This document shows positions 32,817 to 42,748 of a stretch of DNA of 59,669 nucleotides, in pieces (position 1 is the stretch's first letter; each line of letters opens with the position of its first letter). The stretch comes from SIG603 sp964369225. GTDB taxonomy: Bacteria > Bacillota > Clostridia > Oscillospirales > Acutalibacteraceae. Position numbers and translations under genes: made by a program. The DNA lies in contig CAYJER010000012.1 in assembly GCA_964369225.1 (NCBI GenBank), positions 1 to 59,669 of the forward strand, written 5' to 3'. The notes under the pieces were generated by a model that worked only from the letters and a program-made list of their open reading frames with translations, did not search any database and was not told the origin of the DNA.

Positions 32817-35800
32817 CTATTTCTCTGCAAATTCTATGCTTTCAGCTGCCGATTTTAACGCAAGCAGTTTTGATATGCCATCTTCCTGCATTGTTACACC
32901 ATATAACATGTCGGCTAATTCCATAGTTCCACGCCTATGAGTGATAACTATAAACTGTGTCTTATCATTCATTCTTTGTAAATATTCAGCAAACCTTCTT
33001 ACGTTTACATCATCAAGTGCCGCCTCAACCTCGTCTAGCATACAAAATGGTGGAGGGCTAACTTTCATTATAGCAAAATATATCGAAATAGCTACTAGTG
33101 CTTTTTCACCGCCTGATAACGCCTCTATATGAGAAACAATTTTTCCAGGAGGATGAACCTTAATATCAATTCCCGAATTCAAAATATCGCTGTCATCTGT
33201 AAAGCTAAGGCTGGCAGTACCTCCGCCAAAAAGCTCTTTGAATATCTCTGTAAAGTTTTTGGCAATTTCTGCAAATCTAATTGCGAACTGCTCTTTCATG
33301 TTGTGGGTTAACTCGCTGATTATCTTTAAAAGCTCTGTTTTAGACTTTTCAACGTCTGCCACTTGAACCTTTAAAAACTCGTATCTTTCGCTAACTTCTT
33401 CATACTCTTCTATTGAGGCGGTGTTCACTGAACCTAAAGACCTAATCTTTGACCTAAGCTCAGTAAGCCTTAGGCTTGCCTTTCTTAAATCTTCTATCTC
33501 TATAGCCTGTTGTTCAGCCTCTTTCCTTGTTAGCTCATACTCTTCCCACAGTTTTTTAATGATTGTGTCATATTCTTTCTGCATGGAATCCATACGCTCT
33601 TGAAGTCTTGCAAGCTCTTTACTTGCGTTTTCTCTGTCACCGAGCAAGGCTCTTTCTGTTTCTCTTAGCTCTTTTTCTATTATTTCAAGTTTTTGTCTTT
33701 CTTTTACAAATGCTTCCACATTCTCTTTTGAGGTTTTACTTTTAATGCTAAGGCTCTCAATTTTAGATTGTATTTCAACAATCTTAATTTCAAACTCTTC
33801 AATTTGAGCTTCATGCAGATTTTTTTGTGTATCTAGTCTTGTAAAAAGTGCGTCGCTGTCAGTCTTTCTCTCCTTAAGTGAGTCAACAGAGCTTTGAGTT
33901 GCTTCTTTATCTTTTTGCAGTGCCAGTATTTTTATTTTTAGTTCCTGCATTTTTTGGCTTATCTCGTTTATCTCTTCTTCACTTAAAGTTTGCAATCTGT
34001 CAAGCTCTTTAATCTCTGTGTCTAGTCTTACAATCTCTTTCATAGTGTTTTGTGAGACTTCAAGAATTTTAGAATTTTCATCTTCAAGACTGCTTACTCT
34101 AACCGATGAATTTTCTTTTTCAAGGCTTAATTGTTTTGCAAAACTTATAGTAGACTCTAATTCTCTGCCTATAGAACTTATTTCTGCCACAGTTTTTACC
34201 TTATCCTGTGTCATTTGAAGTTGTCTTGCTTTCTCTTCTTCAAGTTCTTGTGTCGTTTCAGTTAGTTTATCTGTTATTTTTTTATACTCTTGACTTTTTT
34301 GTGCTAAAGTTAATTTAAACTCTTCTGCCTTTTGCTTTATCTTTTCTATCTCTGCACTTCGGCTAAGCAAACCTGAATTTTTAGCCAATGCACCACCTGT
34401 TAGCGAACCGCCTGCATTAACTACCTGTCCGTCAAGGCTTACCACTCTAAAACGATATGCAGATTTCTTAGCAATAATTACAGCGCTGTCAAGATTTTCT
34501 GCAACCACTGTTCTACCAAGCAAAGACTTTTTAATTCCATCATATATAGGTTCACAGCTAACTAGTTCACTAGCAATGCCTATAAAGCCATCTAAATTCT
34601 CTACTTCTCGAACATCAATTACATTCGCCCTGATAGTCGAAATTGGCAAGAATGTAGCCCTACCGCTATTCTTCTTTTTAAGAAGATTAATTGCAGATTT
34701 TGCATTTGCCTCGTTGTCTACAACTATATTCTGCATAGCTCCGCCAAGAGCGGTCTCCATAGCAACAGCATATTTAGAACTTGTCTTAATTATTTTAGTT
34801 ACAGGACCATGAACTCCGCTTAAAAGACCTCTTTCAAAATCTTTCATTACTGTCTTAACACTATTGGCAAAACCCTCTAGGTTTCTTTCTAGGTCTTCAA
34901 GCAGACTAGCCCTACGGCTCTCTTGCATTGCAGAAAGATTAATTTCATCAATCTCTTTTTTTAATGCAGTCTCTTTTTCTTTTTCAGAGTTAATCTTTAA
35001 ATTAAATGCTGAAATTATATTATTAGATTTTGTAATTGAAGTTTCTATTTCTTGTAAAAAACTTTCTGTTTTTTGCTTTTCTAATTCTAATTTCTTTTGA
35101 TTATTTAAGTTTTCAGATATCGCCTCGTCAATATTTTCTGTTCTAACCTTAATCTCGTTAAGCGAACTGATTATTGCAGAACTTTCTATTTTTTTGCTTG
35201 AAAGACTTGCATTAAGCTCTATATTTTTTTGGCTAAGGCTCATGAATTTTTGCCTTTTTTGGTCTAAGCCTTTTCTTAAGTCCTCTGCCTTATATGATAG
35301 ATCTATGTAAGTGTTATTATTCAAGTCAATTTCAGAAACATAAATCTCAAGCAATTTATTAAGTTCAGATATTCTAGTGTCAATGTTCTCGTTAGAATTT
35401 TCAGCATCAGATATTTCATCCAAAATTCTTTGAATATTTTGTTTGTTATGCTGAATATCATTCTGCATAATTGCTACTTGAGCATTTTCACGCAGAATTT
35501 CTTCATCATAAGATGTAGCATTTTTTCTTTCGCTGTCAATTTGAGCGTTAAGAATGCTGTTGTTTTGATAATTCTGCTGATTTTTATTGCTAATTTCTTC
35601 AATTTTTTCTTCGATATCGTTGTATTGTGCAAGAGTAATTTGAGTTTTTTCGCTTTGAACACGCAAATCTTTTTCAAAGCTTGATAAATTTTTTACCCAT
35701 ACACCAATTTCAAGGCCTCTTTTTTCTCTGTCAAATTCAAGAAATTTTTTCGCCTTTTCTGATTGAAGTCGTAACGGTTCTACTCTTCCCTCTAGCTCTT

Positions 35801-36386
35801 GCAAAATATCACGCAGACGAACTAAGTTATCCTCTGCCCTTGAAAGTCTTCTCTCTGACTCTTCTTTTCTGTATCTATATTTAGAAATTCCCGAGGCTTC
35901 CTCAAAAATTTCACGTCTTTCTTCACTTTTAGCGGCAACAATAGTGTCAATTTTGCCTTGCCCTATAATTGAATAACCGTCTCTGCCAAGGCCTGTATCC
36001 ATAAACAGTTCGTTAATGTCTTTAAGCCTTACAGATGCCTTGTTTATGAGGTATTCACTCTCACCAGATCTATAATATCTTCTGGTTATTGCAACGCTGT
36101 CGCTGTCGAAATTCAAAGTTCTATCAGAGTTATCAATATTCATTGTAACCTCTGCAAAGCCTTGAGGCTTTCTTGTAGTCGTGCCTTTAAATATTACATC
36201 TTCCATTTTAGAGCAACGCAAAATTCTTGCAGATTGTTCACCTAAAACCCAGCGGATAGCATCGCTTACATTACTTTTTCCGCTACCGTTAGGGCCTACA
36301 ACCGCAACTGTTTTTTCATCGAATTTTAAACTTGTCTTGTCTGGAAAGGTTTTAAAACCTTGAATTTCTACAGATTTTAGAAGCAT
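32817..36386 (-). CDS. smc: Chromosome segregation protein SMC
   Basis: A 1189-residue condensin subunit: head part 1 with Walker A GPNGSGKSN (31-39) and FMDTGLGRDGYSIIGQGKID, a coiled coil (about 165-500), hinge (about 510-650, VHGPVTKIIKTSSKYAVAME), a second coiled coil (about 670-1010), and head part 2 with signature LSGGEKALVAI and Walker B FCMLDEVEAALDD. It works with ScpA and ScpB, not in this window, to organise the chromosome. The rnc-(radical SAM)-smc-ftsY order is usual for Firmicutes. A foldback repeat sits in front of it. Confidence 0.98.
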   Translation of the reverse strand: MLLKSVEIQGFKTFPDKTSLKFDEKTVAVVGPNGSGKSNVSDAIRWVLGEQSARILRCSKMEDVIFKGTTTRKPQGFAEVTMNIDNSDRTLNFDSDSVAITRRYYRSGESEYLINKASVRLKDINELFMDTGLGRDGYSIIGQGKIDTIVAAKSEERREIFEEASGISKYRYRKEESERRLSRAEDNLVRLRDILQELEGRVEPLRLQSEKAKKFLEFDREKRGLEIGVWVKNLSSFEKDLRVQSEKTQITLAQYNDIEEKIEEISNKNQQNYQNNSILNAQIDSERKNATSYDEEILRENAQVAIMQNDIQHNKQNIQRILDEISDAENSNENIDTRISELNKLLEIYVSEIDLNNNTYIDLSYKAEDLRKGLDQKRQKFMSLSQKNIELNASLSSKKIESSAIISSLNEIKVRTENIDEAISENLNNQKKLELEKQKTESFLQEIETSITKSNNIISAFNLKINSEKEKETALKKEIDEINLSAMQESRRASLLEDLERNLEGFANSVKTVMKDFERGLLSGVHGPVTKIIKTSSKYAVAMETALGGAMQNIVVDNEANAKSAINLLKKKNSGRATFLPISTIRANVIDVREVENLDGFIGIASELVSCEPIYDGIKKSLLGRTVVAENLDSAVIIAKKSAYRFRVVSLDGQVVNAGGSLTGGALAKNSGLLSRSAEIEKIKQKAEEFKLTLAQKSQEYKKITDKLTETTQELEEEKARQLQMTQDKVKTVAEISSIGRELESTISFAKQLSLEKENSSVRVSSLEDENSKILEVSQNTMKEIVRLDTEIKELDRLQTLSEEEINEISQKMQELKIKILALQKDKEATQSSVDSLKERKTDSDALFTRLDTQKNLHEAQIEEFEIKIVEIQSKIESLSIKSKTSKENVEAFVKERQKLEIIEKELRETERALLGDRENASKELARLQERMDSMQKEYDTIIKKLWEEYELTRKEAEQQAIEIEDLRKASLRLTELRSKIRSLGSVNTASIEEYEEVSERYEFLKVQVADVEKSKTELLKIISELTHNMKEQFAIRFAEIAKNFTEIFKELFGGGTASLSFTDDSDILNSGIDIKVHPPGKIVSHIEALSGGEKALVAISIYFAIMKVSPPPFCMLDEVEAALDDVNVRRFAEYLQRMNDKTQFIVITHRRGTMELADMLYGVTMQEDGISKLLALKSAAESIEFAEK

Positions 36387-36478
36387 TATTATTTACCTTT
36401 CATTTAATATTATTGTGCCTTGATTATTTTGTTTTGGCTGATATCATGAAGACGTACTTCTTAGGAAAATTTAGCCAT

Positions 36479-36587
36479 GTAGGGGACGGGTTGGTTAGGA
36501 TTAGTGATGTAGGGAACGGTCTTGATCGTTCCGAGGAAATTTAGCTAAAACTCCGAGTTTTCGGAACGGTCAAGACCGTTCCCTACA
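36479..36587. repeat. Foldback repeat, GGAACGGTCTTGACCGTTCC arm type, inside a partial GGACGGG copy
   Basis: A complete 80-nt copy at 36508-36587 with arms TGTAGGGAACGGTCTTGATC, and its complement (one G-U) around the GGAAATTTAGCTAAAACTC loop. Just left is a truncated TGTAGGGGACGGGTT. A second copy of this arm type is at 59352. Confidence 0.84.
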
Positions 36588-36606
36588 TTGCTTTATATTA
36601 CTTAAT

Positions 36607-37554
36607 TTAGCTGACTTCAAACTTCACATCATAGCCTAGCGCCTTTAATTTTTCTACATTTGACTTTTTCTGCCCTATGGCTACCGATAATTGTTTAGGC
36701 GGAACTTTAATGGTATAACTACCTTTTTCACCTAATTTTTCTAATAAATCATCTAAAAAAATCTTACTTTGACAAAGTTGCATAAAAGATGGATGATTAA
36801 CACCTGCAACCGCACAGCTTAACTGTTCAGACGAGTGAAGCCCCATCCTAATTATTTTCACATTCTCTTTTTCGCAAAGTTTAATTATCTTGGTGCAAGT
36901 TTCCACAGCCTCATCGGTTGTCTGTGGAATATATTCACCGCTCCTATATAAATCACAAAGCCTAGTATCCTCAAAAACTACAGTCGGATACACCCTTAAA
37001 GTCTTAGGTTTTAAGTTTACCAAAGCTTTAGCAGTTTCAAAATCTTTAAATGAATTTGAATTATAAAGCCCTGTCATCATTTGAAGACCTAAGCCTATTC
37101 CCATTTCTTTAATCAAGTTTGAAGCCTTAATGACTGCCTGTGCGGTATGCCCTCTATCATTGTGAAAAAGCACATCATCAAACATAGACTGCGCACCTAG
37201 TTCAATGTCATTAACCCCATACTTTTTAAGAGTATGTAAAATTTCTTCGTCTATACAGTCAGGCCTAGTAGAAATTCTAATTCCGGCTAGACCAAATTTA
37301 TCGGTTAATTTTTTGCCAATTTCAAGCAATGACAGCATATATGTTTTGTCGATAGCTGTAAAACTTCCACCAAAAAAAGCAAGTTGAGTGCAGCTTAGAT
37401 CCTTATTATAAGAAAAAGCAGTCTTCACCGCTTCTTCTACATCCTCAATATTCGGCACATCTACTTGCCCTGTTATGCGTTTTTGATTACAAAAACTGCA
37501 ATTTCTAGGGCAACCTTCATGTGGAACAAAAATTGAAATATTAGAATTTTTAAT
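36607..37554 (-). CDS. Elp3-like radical SAM protein, starting at ATT
   Basis: A 315-residue protein if started at the ATT at 37554-37552. It holds the radical SAM cluster motif CPRNCSFCNQKRITG (about 17-31), then AFFGGSFTAID, RISTRPD and ELGAQSMFDDVL, all features of the Elp3/YhcC-like family placed between rnc and smc in Clostridia. No ATG, GTG or TTG exists between the preceding stop (TGA) and the motif. The first ATG/GTG-type frame (37458) would cut off all three cluster cysteines. GGAG lies 10 nt before the ATT, and the start overlaps the rnc stop by 5 nt. Substrate unknown. Confidence 0.85.
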   Translation of the reverse strand: MKNSNISIFVPHEGCPRNCSFCNQKRITGQVDVPNIEDVEEAVKTAFSYNKDLSCTQLAFFGGSFTAIDKTYMLSLLEIGKKLTDKFGLAGIRISTRPDCIDEEILHTLKKYGVNDIELGAQSMFDDVLFHNDRGHTAQAVIKASNLIKEMGIGLGLQMMTGLYNSNSFKDFETAKALVNLKPKTLRVYPTVVFEDTRLCDLYRSGEYIPQTTDEAVETCTKIIKLCEKENVKIIRMGLHSSEQLSCAVAGVNHPSFMQLCQSKIFLDDLLEKLGEKGSYTIKVPPKQLSVAIGQKKSNVEKLKALGYDVKFEVS

Positions 37555-38227
37555 AACCCATCAACTCCAATGCCACTCTTGCAGCCTGTTGTTCTGCCTC
37601 TTTTTTGCTTTTTCCGCCGCCTTTGCCAATAGCATTACTGTTTAGTCTTACCTCTACTTGGAATCGTTTGTTATGATCAGGTCCTGACTCTCCGACTACT
37701 GCATAACTTAATTGTTCCTCTGGATTTCTTTGAATTATCTCTTGTAGCGTAGTCTTATAATCTTTAAATTGAACTTTACTTAAGTTTGCAATTGCTGGAA
37801 CTATAAATGACAATATAAACTTTCTCATGAATGAAAGCCCTGCGCCATCGACATACATTGCTGCAATTATAGCCTCAAATAAGTCTGCTAATATGCTTAT
37901 TCTCTCTCTACCACCTGTTCTTATTTCACCATTGCTAAGGTAGATATATTGCCCTAGATCTAGTTTTTGTGAGAACCCACATAGTGATTTTTCACAAACT
38001 AACAGAGAACGCATTTTTGTAAGTTCGCCCTCTGGCAATTGTGGATATTTTACATATAAATACTCAGAAGTAACTAAACCTAGCAGAGTATCGCCTAAAA
38101 ACTCAAGTCTTTCATAACTTTTTGTTTTATTTTCATTAGCATAAGAAGAATGTGTCATTGCAACTTTTAGTAATTCTTCGTTTTTAAATTTGTAGCCTAA
38201 TTTTTCTTCTAATTCCCTAATATTCAT
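37550..38227 (-). CDS. rnc: Ribonuclease III
   Basis: A 225-residue RNase III with catalytic motif ERLEFLGDTLLG (39-50, essential Asp 46), a second metal site DLFEAIIAAMYVD (about 114-126) and a C-terminal dsRNA-binding domain (about 155-222) ending KKEAEQQAARVALELMG. It processes rRNA and cleaves double-stranded RNA. It lies 16 nt after plsX with no acpP between, and overlaps the next gene. Confidence 0.97.
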   Translation of the reverse strand: MNIRELEEKLGYKFKNEELLKVAMTHSSYANENKTKSYERLEFLGDTLLGLVTSEYLYVKYPQLPEGELTKMRSLLVCEKSLCGFSQKLDLGQYIYLSNGEIRTGGRERISILADLFEAIIAAMYVDGAGLSFMRKFILSFIVPAIANLSKVQFKDYKTTLQEIIQRNPEEQLSYAVVGESGPDHNKRFQVEVRLNSNAIGKGGGKSKKEAEQQAARVALELMGY

Positions 38228-38243
38228 TTTACTCTACCTTTCA

Positions 38244-39230
38244 TTAATTAACCGCTTTAGTTATCTCTTCAATCACTCCACAATTAGCATATTCAATTGT
38301 AAGTCTAATTGCATTTTTAACTGTATTTTCTTTTGCACTGCCATGTATTTTAAACACTGGTTTAACTGCTCCCATTATTGGAGCGCCACCGTATTCATTA
38401 TAATCTGTCTGCTTCTTAAGTTCTTTAATCTCTTTCATGACTAATAAAGCAGAAATTTTTGTTTTAGCATTTTTACTAAATACTTCTTTTATCTTAGACA
38501 TTAGCACTTTCGCAACGCCCTCATAGGTTTTAAGAGCAATGTTTCCTGTAAATCCGTCACATATTATAACATCTGCACCGTCATCGGGCATATCACGAGC
38601 TTCAACATTTCCAACAAAATTTAAATCTGTTCTTTTCTTTAATAGCTCATAAGTCTCATGCTGTAAAGCTGTTCCCTTGTGTTCCTCTGTTCCTATGTTT
38701 AGTATGCCTACTCTTGGCGATTTTAGTTTCATGACTTTTCGCATGTATATGTCTGCCATCACTGCAAATTGCTCTAACATTTCAGGCCTGCAATCATTGT
38801 TGGCGCCTGCATCTGACAACATACAAAATCCGTCATTTTTCGGAATAATTGCAGAAAAAGTTACACGCTTTATTCCCTTTATTCTTTTAACTATTGCAGT
38901 CGAACCTACTACCAGTCCGCCACTGTTTCCAGCACTTGCAAACGCATCTGCCTTACCCTCTTTAAGAGCTTTAAAGGCTACTGCCATAGAGCTATCAGAT
39001 TTCACCTTAATTATGTCTGTCGGCTCATCATCCATCTCTAAAACTTGAGACGCATGAAGTATCTCTATCTTTGAAATATCAAGATTATTTTCTTTTGCAC
39101 AATCTCTAATTTTTTGTTCATCACCGCTTAAGATGATTTCAACATTATACTCTTGCATTGCTAATAAACAACCTTTAATTATTTCAAGAGGCGCATTATC
39201 TCCTCCGAAAGCATCAACAATTATTCTCAC
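38244..39230 (-). CDS. plsX: Phosphate acyltransferase PlsX
   Basis: A 328-residue PlsX: MRIIVDAFGGDNAP start, ASAGNSGGLVVGS and LSDAGANNDCRPEML segments, EEHKGTALQ and DGFTGNIALKTYEGVA. It makes acyl-phosphate from acyl-ACP for the PlsY route of phospholipid synthesis, peripheral to the membrane. The GTG at 39230, 8 nt after GGAGG, is preferred over an adjacent TTG at 39233. It overlaps the end of trmFO by 17 nt, so coupled translation is likely. Confidence 0.95.
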   Translation of the reverse strand: MRIIVDAFGGDNAPLEIIKGCLLAMQEYNVEIILSGDEQKIRDCAKENNLDISKIEILHASQVLEMDDEPTDIIKVKSDSSMAVAFKALKEGKADAFASAGNSGGLVVGSTAIVKRIKGIKRVTFSAIIPKNDGFCMLSDAGANNDCRPEMLEQFAVMADIYMRKVMKLKSPRVGILNIGTEEHKGTALQHETYELLKKRTDLNFVGNVEARDMPDDGADVIICDGFTGNIALKTYEGVAKVLMSKIKEVFSKNAKTKISALLVMKEIKELKKQTDYNEYGGAPIMGAVKPVFKIHGSAKENTVKNAIRLTIEYANCGVIEEITKAVN

Positions 39231-40530
39231 CAATTACACCTCCCAAATCGTCTAAGGCTCTATCAGACAACGCCTTATATCTAAGTTTTTTGTCTCTTAT
39301 GTGTGGCTCAATGCTTGGTAATACACCAAAATTAGCGCCCATTGGCTGAAAATCAGCACTTACACTACTACTTATGTAGTTAGCCAACGCTCCATTCATT
39401 GTAGTAACGGGTAAAACCAGCGGAGCTTCTCCCTTAAACTTTCTTACAGCGTTTATTCCTGCAAGAAGACCAGAACCCGCCGATTCCATATAGCCTTCAA
39501 CACCTGTTATCTGCCCTGCAAAAAATATATTCGAGTTTGTTCTTAGCGAATAATCAGCATTTAAAAGTTTAGGCGAATTAAGGAAAGTATTCCTGTGCAT
39601 TACACCGTATCTAATATAATCTGCGTTCTCTAAACCTGGAATTAACGAGAACACTCTTTTTTGTTCTGCAAATTTTAAGTTAGTTTGAAAACCAACCACA
39701 TTATACATGCTACACTCTAAATCTTCGGTTCTTAGCTGAACTACTGCCCATGGTCTGTGTCCTGTTTTTGGGTCTCTTAAACCTACAGGCTTTAAAGGCC
39801 CAAAACGCAAAGTGTCTTCTCCTCTACCAGCCATAATCTCAACAGGCATACATCCCTCATAAACTTTAGGGTTGTATACATCACAGTCATGAAGTTCAGC
39901 CCTTTGAGCGTTTATTAGTTCATTATAGAATTTTTGGTATTCTTCTTTGTTCATAGGGCAGTTAATATAGTCATCGTCGCCTTTGTCATACCGTGAAGCC
40001 TTAAAGCATTTATCCATATCTAGGCTTTCAAAGCTTACAATTGGGGCAGCTGCATCAAAGAAGTTAAGCCCTCCGCCACACAATTTTTGAATTTCACTAG
40101 ATAATTCATCGCTACAAAGTGGACCTGCACAAACAATTGTTATAGCATCAGTTGGAATTGTTTTTACTTCCTCGTTGACTACTTCAATTAAAGGATTTTC
40201 ACTTATAGCCTTTGTGGCAAGTTCAGAGAATATGTCTCTGTTTACTGCCAACGCTCCGCCAGCTGGTACTTTTGTTTGCTCGGCAATTTCAGTCAGCAGT
40301 GAACCTAGTCTTCTCATTTCTTCTTTAAGTAAACCGGCCGCACTCTCTACTCTCATAGCCTTTAATGAATTAGAGCATATTAGCTCTGCAAAATTAGGAC
40401 TTTGATGTGCTTTAGTATATTTCTTAGGTTTCATCTCGAAAAGTCTTACTTTAATATTATTTTTAGCAATAATATTAGCCGCTTCAACCCCTGCAAGACC
40501 TGCGCCTATAACATTTATATAATTATTCAT
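39214..40530 (-). CDS. trmFO: tRNA m5U54 methyltransferase TrmFO (folate/FAD dependent)
   Basis: A 438-residue flavoprotein beginning with a dinucleotide fold INVIGAGLAGVEAANII. The family cysteine regions ELICSNSLKA and YEGCMPVEIMAGRGEDTLRF are intact, and GQITGVEGYMESAGSGLLAG is the C-terminal FAD segment. It forms ribothymidine at tRNA position 54 using methylenetetrahydrofolate. The ATG at 40530 overlaps the topA stop; a GTG at 40539 is the alternative. The topA-trmFO pairing is standard in Firmicutes. Confidence 0.96.
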   Translation of the reverse strand: MNNYINVIGAGLAGVEAANIIAKNNIKVRLFEMKPKKYTKAHQSPNFAELICSNSLKAMRVESAAGLLKEEMRRLGSLLTEIAEQTKVPAGGALAVNRDIFSELATKAISENPLIEVVNEEVKTIPTDAITIVCAGPLCSDELSSEIQKLCGGGLNFFDAAAPIVSFESLDMDKCFKASRYDKGDDDYINCPMNKEEYQKFYNELINAQRAELHDCDVYNPKVYEGCMPVEIMAGRGEDTLRFGPLKPVGLRDPKTGHRPWAVVQLRTEDLECSMYNVVGFQTNLKFAEQKRVFSLIPGLENADYIRYGVMHRNTFLNSPKLLNADYSLRTNSNIFFAGQITGVEGYMESAGSGLLAGINAVRKFKGEAPLVLPVTTMNGALANYISSSVSADFQPMGANFGVLPSIEPHIRDKKLRYKALSDRALDDLGGVIGENNC

Positions 40531-42607
40531 CTTTTCCACTCTTTTTGAATCCGCAACCCTCTGTCACACAATAAATCTCAGCCTTTTTACCCTTTTTCTG
40601 TAGTAAAGTCTTAGAACATTGAGGACATGTTTCAGTTGTCGGTGCATCCCACGACACAAAATCACAATCAGGATATTTATTACAACCATAGAAAATCCTG
40701 CCTTTTTTAGTCTTCTTCTCTATGATTTTGCCACCACACTTAGGACAAATAGCACCTGTATCTTTTACCACTTTCATTATATTAGTACAATCAGGATATC
40801 CAGAACAAGCTATAAATCTTCCAAACCTACCATATTTTACTACCATAGGTTTTCCGCATTTGTCGCAAGTAATATCTATTTTATCTTCTTCAAGTTGAAT
40901 TTTTACGCCTTCCATCTCGACTTTTGCCTTTTTGACTGTCTCGGCAAAACCGTCATAGAATTTGTGTAAGGTTTTCACCCAATCAGCGTCGCCACTTTCG
41001 ACCTTGTCTAGGTCAACTTCCATTCCAGCTGTAAACTTAACATTTACTATATCTGGAAATCTCTCTTTCATAAGTTTTGTAGTGACTTCTCCTAATTCAG
41101 TAGGCTTAAACGACTTGCCCTCTCGCTTTACATACTCACGGCTTGTTATTGTGAACATAGTAGCGGCATAAGTAGATGGTCTACCAATTCCGTTTTCTTC
41201 TAAAGTTTTAATAAGCGATGCCTCTGTGTATCGTGGAGGTGGCTGTGTAAAGTGCTGATTACCAAGCAATTCTTTAACATTAAGTAGCATACCCTCTGTA
41301 AGTTCTGGTAACGCCTTACTTTTTTCTGTGGCTTCATCTTTTCCCTCTTCATAAAGAGCAGTAAAGCCATCGAATGCAACTGTATAACCAGAAGCCTTGA
41401 ATATATAATCTCCGGCTGATATAGTCGCCTGATTTGTGTTAAGTACACAGTTAGCCATTTGAGACGCAATAAATCTCTCCCAAATTAACTTGTAAAGTTT
41501 ATGCTGATCACGGCTTAGGTTTTTTTCAACCTTTTGTGGTGTAAGCCAAATATCTGTAGGACGTATAGCCTCATGTCCGTCTTGAACATTTTTCTTTGTC
41601 TTAAACACTCTAGGTTTAGCAAGTGAATATTTACTGCCCCATTTATCTAACACAAAATTATTCGCCTGCTCTAGTGCCTCAGCTGAAATTCTTAACGAGT
41701 CGGTTCTCATGTAAGTAATCAAACCCACTGCGCCAATTCCGTCTATGTCTACACCTTCGTATAATTCTTGAGCTAGTTTCATAGTTTTTCTTGCTTGGAA
41801 CCCTAGCTTACGTGAAGCATCTTGTTGCAAGGTAGAAGTTATGAAAGGAGGAGACGGTTGTCTGTTTTTCTTTGATTTTTTAAGTTTTTCGACCATGAAC
41901 TGAGCGTTTTCAAGATCAGCTAATATCTTTACACTTTGGTCTTTATTAGTTATTTTAATCTCTTTTTCTCTGTCACCATAAAACGCTGCTGAAAAAGCAG
42001 ATCTCATTCCCTTAGGAATTAATTTAGCATCTATAGACCAATATTCCTCTGGAACAAATGCCCTTATCTCGTTTTCTCTATCTACAATAATTTTTACTGC
42101 AACCGACTGAACTCTACCCGCTGAAAGACCACGTCTAATTATTTTAGCTAAAAATGGGCTTAGGGTATAGCCTACTAATCTATCTAAAATTCTTCTTGCC
42201 TGTTGTGCATTTACTAAGTCTATATCAATAGCACGTGGTTTGCTCATACCCTCTTCTACACCGTGCTTTGTAATTTCATTAAATGTAACTCTGTCTAACT
42301 TATCTAATTCTAAGTCAAGCAAAAAAGCTAAATGCCACGAAATAGCCTCACCCTCTCTATCGGGGTCAGTTGCTAAGAATATCTCATCTGCCTCTTTGGC
42401 AGCTTCTTTTAATTCTGTAACTAATTTTTCTTTTCCTTTAATAACGCTATACTTTGGTGCAAAATCTTTTTTAACATCTACGCAAAGTCTAGCCGCCGGT
42501 AAATCTCTTATATGACCTACAGTAGCTACAACCTTATACTCTGAACCTAAGTATTTTTTTATTGTTTTGACCTTTGTAGGCGACTCAACAATAACTAATT
42601 TTGACAT
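40523..42607 (-). CDS. topA: DNA topoisomerase I
   Basis: A 694-residue type IA topoisomerase: Toprim domain LVIVESPTKVKTIKKYLG and DPDREGEAIS, catalytic tyrosine in GLITYMRTDS, and three C-terminal four-cysteine zinc modules (CDKCGKPM..C..C, CPKCGGKI..C..C, CPQCSKTL..C..C). It relaxes negative supercoils. I start at MSKLVIVESP (42607) by family comparison; no strong SD is visible, and the frame is open to an ATG at 42637. A palindrome AGGGATTATTCCCT lies at 42654-42667 in the leader. Confidence 0.96.
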   Translation of the reverse strand: MSKLVIVESPTKVKTIKKYLGSEYKVVATVGHIRDLPAARLCVDVKKDFAPKYSVIKGKEKLVTELKEAAKEADEIFLATDPDREGEAISWHLAFLLDLELDKLDRVTFNEITKHGVEEGMSKPRAIDIDLVNAQQARRILDRLVGYTLSPFLAKIIRRGLSAGRVQSVAVKIIVDRENEIRAFVPEEYWSIDAKLIPKGMRSAFSAAFYGDREKEIKITNKDQSVKILADLENAQFMVEKLKKSKKNRQPSPPFITSTLQQDASRKLGFQARKTMKLAQELYEGVDIDGIGAVGLITYMRTDSLRISAEALEQANNFVLDKWGSKYSLAKPRVFKTKKNVQDGHEAIRPTDIWLTPQKVEKNLSRDQHKLYKLIWERFIASQMANCVLNTNQATISAGDYIFKASGYTVAFDGFTALYEEGKDEATEKSKALPELTEGMLLNVKELLGNQHFTQPPPRYTEASLIKTLEENGIGRPSTYAATMFTITSREYVKREGKSFKPTELGEVTTKLMKERFPDIVNVKFTAGMEVDLDKVESGDADWVKTLHKFYDGFAETVKKAKVEMEGVKIQLEEDKIDITCDKCGKPMVVKYGRFGRFIACSGYPDCTNIMKVVKDTGAICPKCGGKIIEKKTKKGRIFYGCNKYPDCDFVSWDAPTTETCPQCSKTLLQKKGKKAEIYCVTEGCGFKKSGKDE

Positions 42608-42748
42608 ATACATGACCCAGTCATTTTTGCCACACATAATGCGATAAAAATTTAGGGATTATTCCCTGTGACTGTCCTTTCTATTATATTTCTAATAAAT
42701 TTACCATTCATAGTTTTATCCTGAACATTATACTCTACTTAAATAAAT

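Noticed and set aside
32941..36363. Many plus-strand open frames of 60-90 codons opposite smc
   Set aside because: They are antisense shadows of a long, clearly coding gene, without SD sites or recognisable protein features.
36607..37458. Radical SAM gene starting at the internal standard start codon (283 codons)
   Set aside because: This would exclude the three Fe-S cysteines that are encoded in frame immediately upstream; the ATT start is better supported.
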